Shown here: piece after piece, positions 6,250 to 8,942 of the stretch
How the letters are laid out: every line of letters starts with the position of its first letter
Numbering within the stretch: position 1 is the stretch's first letter
Assembly (NCBI GenBank): GCA_938044055.1
Contig: CALIQO010000160.1
Span: 1 to 8,942, forward strand
DNA length: 8,942 nucleotides
Reading direction: 5' to 3'
DNA from: an uncultured Saprospiraceae bacterium
Lineage (GTDB): Bacteria > Bacteroidota > Bacteroidia > Chitinophagales > Saprospiraceae
Translations under genes and position numbers: made by a program
Notes under the pieces: model-generated
Databases searched by the model: none
What the model was told of the DNA's origin: nothing
The model's input: the letters and a program-made list of their open reading frames with translations, nothing else

Positions 6250-8942
6250 TTACTCAATTATGATCATTTTACGAGTAGCTGTGAATGAACCACTTTCAAG
6301 AGTATAGTACAATACTCCTACAGTGCTTAATTCATTCTTAGTAAACGTTACAGTGTTGTAACCTTTAGCAAAGTCACCTCTCTTCTGAGAGATAAGCTTT
6401 CCAGCTACATCAGTTACAGTGATTACAGTTGCACCAGCTTCAGCTAGTGTAAATCCGATTACAGTCTGATCGATGAACGGGTTAGGCTCATTCTGACCAA
6501 GGCTGAAATTAGCAACTTCCTCACCTTCGATAGTAAGTTCAACTGTATTGATATCTAGATTTCCACCTACATATGCTTCGCTGTTAACAGCAGTTGAAGT
6601 CAATCTTACTTTCTCACTGATTGTTCCATCTGTAAGCACTCTTGCTTGTACAGTGAACATGTTATCTGAAGATGTAAGTGCATCTACACCTGAGTAAGAT
6701 ACTGTAACAGTATTCTCATCAAGTATGCCTACATTAACATCAGTCATATTAATATCTCCAGCTTCGATAGCTTCGAACGTCAATCCATTAAGTTCTAGTG
6801 TGAACTGGTATCCGTACACGTTATCGAAATCAGATGAAGAGAAAGTAAGATCCACAAGATCTCCTGTTCTTACATTCTGATCAGCTAGTGATACGTTAAT
6901 TGTTTCATTGCTTCTAGTGGTAAGACCTCTAGCGTTATCCATAGCAGAACCGTTAACGTCTCCTATTTTAACAGCTACGAAATCCTCATTCGTCATGTTA
7001 GTCTCAAGACTAGCAATAGAAACAACTTCGTTAAACTCATCTAGTGCAGTCTGTACATCAAGTGTCTGACCAGCATCTACGAATCTCCAGCTATCATTGC
7101 TAGGGAAGTCATCGTAGATTCCTAAAATAAGTTTTCTTAATCCTAGAAGGTCAGTAGCACTTACATTAAGATCATTGTTGATATCAGCAGCGATCATGTT
7201 GTAAGGTGAACTGAATTCTTGTATTCCTAGAATATGTCTCTGGATCAATACTAGATCTAAAGTAGATATTCCAAGCTTAGGATCGTTATTGCTCTCAGCT
7301 GAGATCTCATAACTATTAAGCAGTGGATTACTTGGGAAAGCGAACTTACCGTCAGTTCCAGTTGCTGCAGTTAATGCGAACTCTGCATCTTGCATGCTCT
7401 GTAAGTGTACATTAACGTCACCTACTGGGCTATCATCTTCTGTCATTGTCTGACCAGCTATAGATGCTCTTGCACCTGCACCATCGCAAGCTCCAAGATT
7501 ATCAACCAGTGTAAGCTCAACTACACAGAAGTCAGTGTTTAACTTCTTATCGTGTACAGAAACTTTAACATCAGTAGTACCTAGGTCATCACAGTCGAAT
7601 ACATATCCTGAAGTTGCTTCACTAGCATCCCACCACTGCGCTTCACCTGCAAGGTACTCCGCTTCAGTTGCAAGAACACTATTATAGTAATCTCCAGTAT
7701 TGTTTTCAGGCATAACTAAATCTCCATCTTTCTTGAAGTAGTGATCTCTACCTGCTAACACTTCAGCTACGACTGGTCTAGTCTGATCAAATGTGAAATA
7801 TAGATCCATACCGAAGCAATTGTCTTCACTAGCAACGTTGAAATCTTTAGCCCACAATTCTACCGTACCTACTTTCTTCATCAGTGCAGAACTTAAGCTT
7901 ACACAGTAAGGTGTAGGAGGCTTCTTATCGATAATCATAACTTCTCCGTCACAGATAGTAGCGTTACCGCAACCATCCCAAACTTTCCATCTTACATTCA
8001 ATAGTAACCATGGTCCGTCGAATACGTATGCATCTCCAAATATATCTTCAAGAGTAACAGAAACATCTTTTCCTCTTAAGTCATACTCAGTTTCAAGATT
8101 AGGTAAAGCAACTGGGTCACCATCCTCATCTTCTCCATCAAGTACATACAACTTCCACTTAAACCATGTTGCAGGACAATCTTCGTCACTTGCATCGATA
8201 GCAGAGTTAGAAAGTGTAACTGTAGTCGTACAGTCGTTGTCATGGATTCCGATCATAGGATCACAATCACCTGTAATCTCAGGAGCAACGTCATCGTTGA
8301 TCTTGATTACTTGTACATATGTATATACACCAGAGAATGAACTTCGTCCATTAATGTAAGAACTGTTACAATTAACACCATCATTTTCTCTTGTATTAAG
8401 GTCTCTATCTTTAGTACCTCTTACACTTGAGTTAAAGTTAGCATCAGCCCATAGAGCATAGAAGTAACCATTATCAGACTTGTATGCATCATATACACAC
8501 CAGTCAATAACAGTATATTCATTTATAATTTTCTTACAAGCATCAGACTCGAAGTAGAAGGTATCAGACTCTAAAGTCCAACCTATCAACTCACAAGCAC
8601 CAGCATCCCATGTTAAAGGATCTTCTTCTGGAAGAGGATCACACTCAGCATCTAAATTATCAGCTGGCCACTGAACATCTTCACATGAAAAATCATCTTT
8701 ATACATAACAGTAATCAACTGGTATGCACCATCTGATGTACCTTTATTTCCAGTTGCAGACCAGTAAATCCACGCATGACCATATCCGCAAGTGTAATCA
8801 AATGCAGGGAATGCGTTTAAACCACCATTACTAAAACTGCTGTAACCAAATCCTTCTATTCCTAAAATATAAGGATAAGAAGAGAAATCACTAGGAGCAG
8901 GATCAACAAGTGGATTACCTGTCATCCAGTGAGGACCATCAG
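6250..8942 (-). CDS. Large secreted surface protein with Ig/HYR-like modules, dockerin-like and cohesin-like segments, T9SS sorting domain; 5' partial
   Basis: The frame stays open to the right window edge, so the ATG at 8925 is internal: the preceding codons read DGPHW and continue out of the window. The signal peptide and N-terminal modules are therefore unseen. Numbering from Met at 8925, residues 1-480 contain all 17 visible cysteines and Ig/HYR-like modules, with markers YTVIDWC (about 136-142), VIKINDDVAPEI (near 205) and PPTPYC (near 340). About 485-550 resembles a Cna-B/carboxypeptidase-regulatory fold. A dockerin-like segment follows: STLDLVLIQRHILG (554-567) and the Ca loop DINNDLNVSATD (581-592). 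A cohesin-like beta region occupies about 674-799, and the T9SS C-terminal domain 807-891 (QNEPNPF at its start, RKMIIIE at the end). It shares this C-terminal order with the downstream gene and is clearly its paralog there. No enzyme domain is seen; surface adhesion or a structural role is inferred. Confidence 0.88.
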   Translation of the reverse strand, partial: DGPHWMTGNPLVDPAPSDFSSYPYILGIEGFGYSSFSNGGLNAFPAFDYTCGYGHAWIYWSATGNKGTSDGAYQLITVMYKDDFSCEDVQWPADNLDAECDPLPEEDPLTWDAGACELIGWTLESDTFYFESDACKKIINEYTVIDWCVYDAYKSDNGYFYALWADANFNSSVRGTKDRDLNTRENDGVNCNSSYINGRSSFSGVYTYVQVIKINDDVAPEITGDCDPMIGIHDNDCTTTVTLSNSAIDASDEDCPATWFKWKLYVLDGEDEDGDPVALPNLETEYDLRGKDVSVTLEDIFGDAYVFDGPWLLLNVRWKVWDGCGNATICDGEVMIIDKKPPTPYCVSLSSALMKKVGTVELWAKDFNVASEDNCFGMDLYFTFDQTRPVVAEVLAGRDHYFKKDGDLVMPENNTGDYYNSVLATEAEYLAGEAQWWDASEATSGYVFDCDDLGTTDVKVSVHDKKLNTDFCVVELTLVDNLGACDGAGARASIAGQTMTEDDSPVGDVNVHLQSMQDAEFALTAATGTDGKFAFPSNPLLNSYEISAESNNDPKLGISTLDLVLIQRHILGIQEFSSPYNMIAADINNDLNVSATDLLGLRKLILGIYDDFPSNDSWRFVDAGQTLDVQTALDEFNEVVSIASLETNMTNEDFVAVKIGDVNGSAMDNARGLTTRSNETINVSLADQNVRTGDLVDLTFSSSDFDNVYGYQFTLELNGLTFEAIEAGDINMTDVNVGILDENTVTVSYSGVDALTSSDNMFTVQARVLTDGTISEKVRLTSTAVNSEAYVGGNLDINTVELTIEGEEVANFSLGQNEPNPFIDQTVIGFTLAEAGATVITVTDVAGKLISQKRGDFAKGYNTVTFTKNELSTVGVLYYTLESGSFTATRKMIIIE
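7217..7257 (-). repeat. 41-bp near-identical segment within the dockerin-like region (copy 2)
   Basis: Partner of 2744-2784, with three mismatches. Across the full 17-residue shared motif all nucleotide differences between the two genes are synonymous, pointing to strong selection on the protein sequence. Confidence 0.75.

Noticed and set aside
6234..6267. TGATCAT repeats around the stop codon of the right-hand gene
   Set aside because: TGATCA is self-palindromic, so direct and inverted copies arise together; seven bases in AT-rich DNA are not persuasive.
8923..8925. ATG at 8925 as the start of the right-hand large gene
   Set aside because: The frame continues upstream without a stop to the edge, and no signal peptide follows this methionine, as would be required for a T9SS cargo.
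1..8942. CRISPR array, tRNA/rRNA gene, insertion sequence, prophage or toxin-antitoxin module
   Set aside because: No regularly spaced direct repeats, cloverleaf sequences, transposase or integrase frames, or small paired genes were found on either strand.

Overview
The window looks like a piece of a Bacteroidota chromosome, most likely from a marine or environmental member of the Saprospiria type (Lewinella/Saprospira-like). The evidence is the two very long secreted proteins that end in a type IX secretion system (T9SS) sorting domain. A RuvX/peptide deformylase gene pair of Bacteroidota style, a viroplasmin-type RNase HI, AT-rich intergenic DNA and weak or absent Shine-Dalgarno sequences fit the same origin. 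The genus is an inference.

Left part (1-1579): the 3' part of an RNase HI gene (+ strand, cut by the window edge) converges on a two-gene housekeeping operon on the minus strand, with 9 nt between the stop codons. The operon is ruvX/yqgF followed by def (peptide deformylase), overlapping by an ATGA. All three carry their diagnostic catalytic residues.

Middle and right (1580-8942): two large genes stand in tandem on the minus strand. The downstream one (1756-5883) is complete: a signal peptide, a Cys-rich array of Ig/HYR-like modules, a Cna-B/carboxypeptidase-regulatory-like fold, a dockerin-like Ca-binding segment, a cohesin-like segment and a T9SS C-terminal domain. The upstream one (6250 to beyond 8942) has the same C-terminal architecture but is truncated at its N terminus by the window. 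Each ends in its own strong intrinsic terminator, and the two terminators share an exact 13-nt motif. The 366-nt gap between the two genes holds the terminator of the right-hand gene, a candidate Bacteroidota-type promoter for the left-hand gene and a roughly 180-nt leader with several small hairpins.

The three left genes are ordinary housekeeping functions. The two large genes probably encode outer-surface or secreted adhesive/structural proteins exported by the Sec system and T9SS; no enzymatic domain is visible in either. There are no tRNA or rRNA genes, CRISPR arrays, insertion sequences or phage genes. I found no clearly new defence or metabolic system. The best leads are the combined dockerin-like and cohesin-like modules in both paralogs, the repeated terminator element, the structured leader, and the sharp split between Cys-rich and Cys-free halves.
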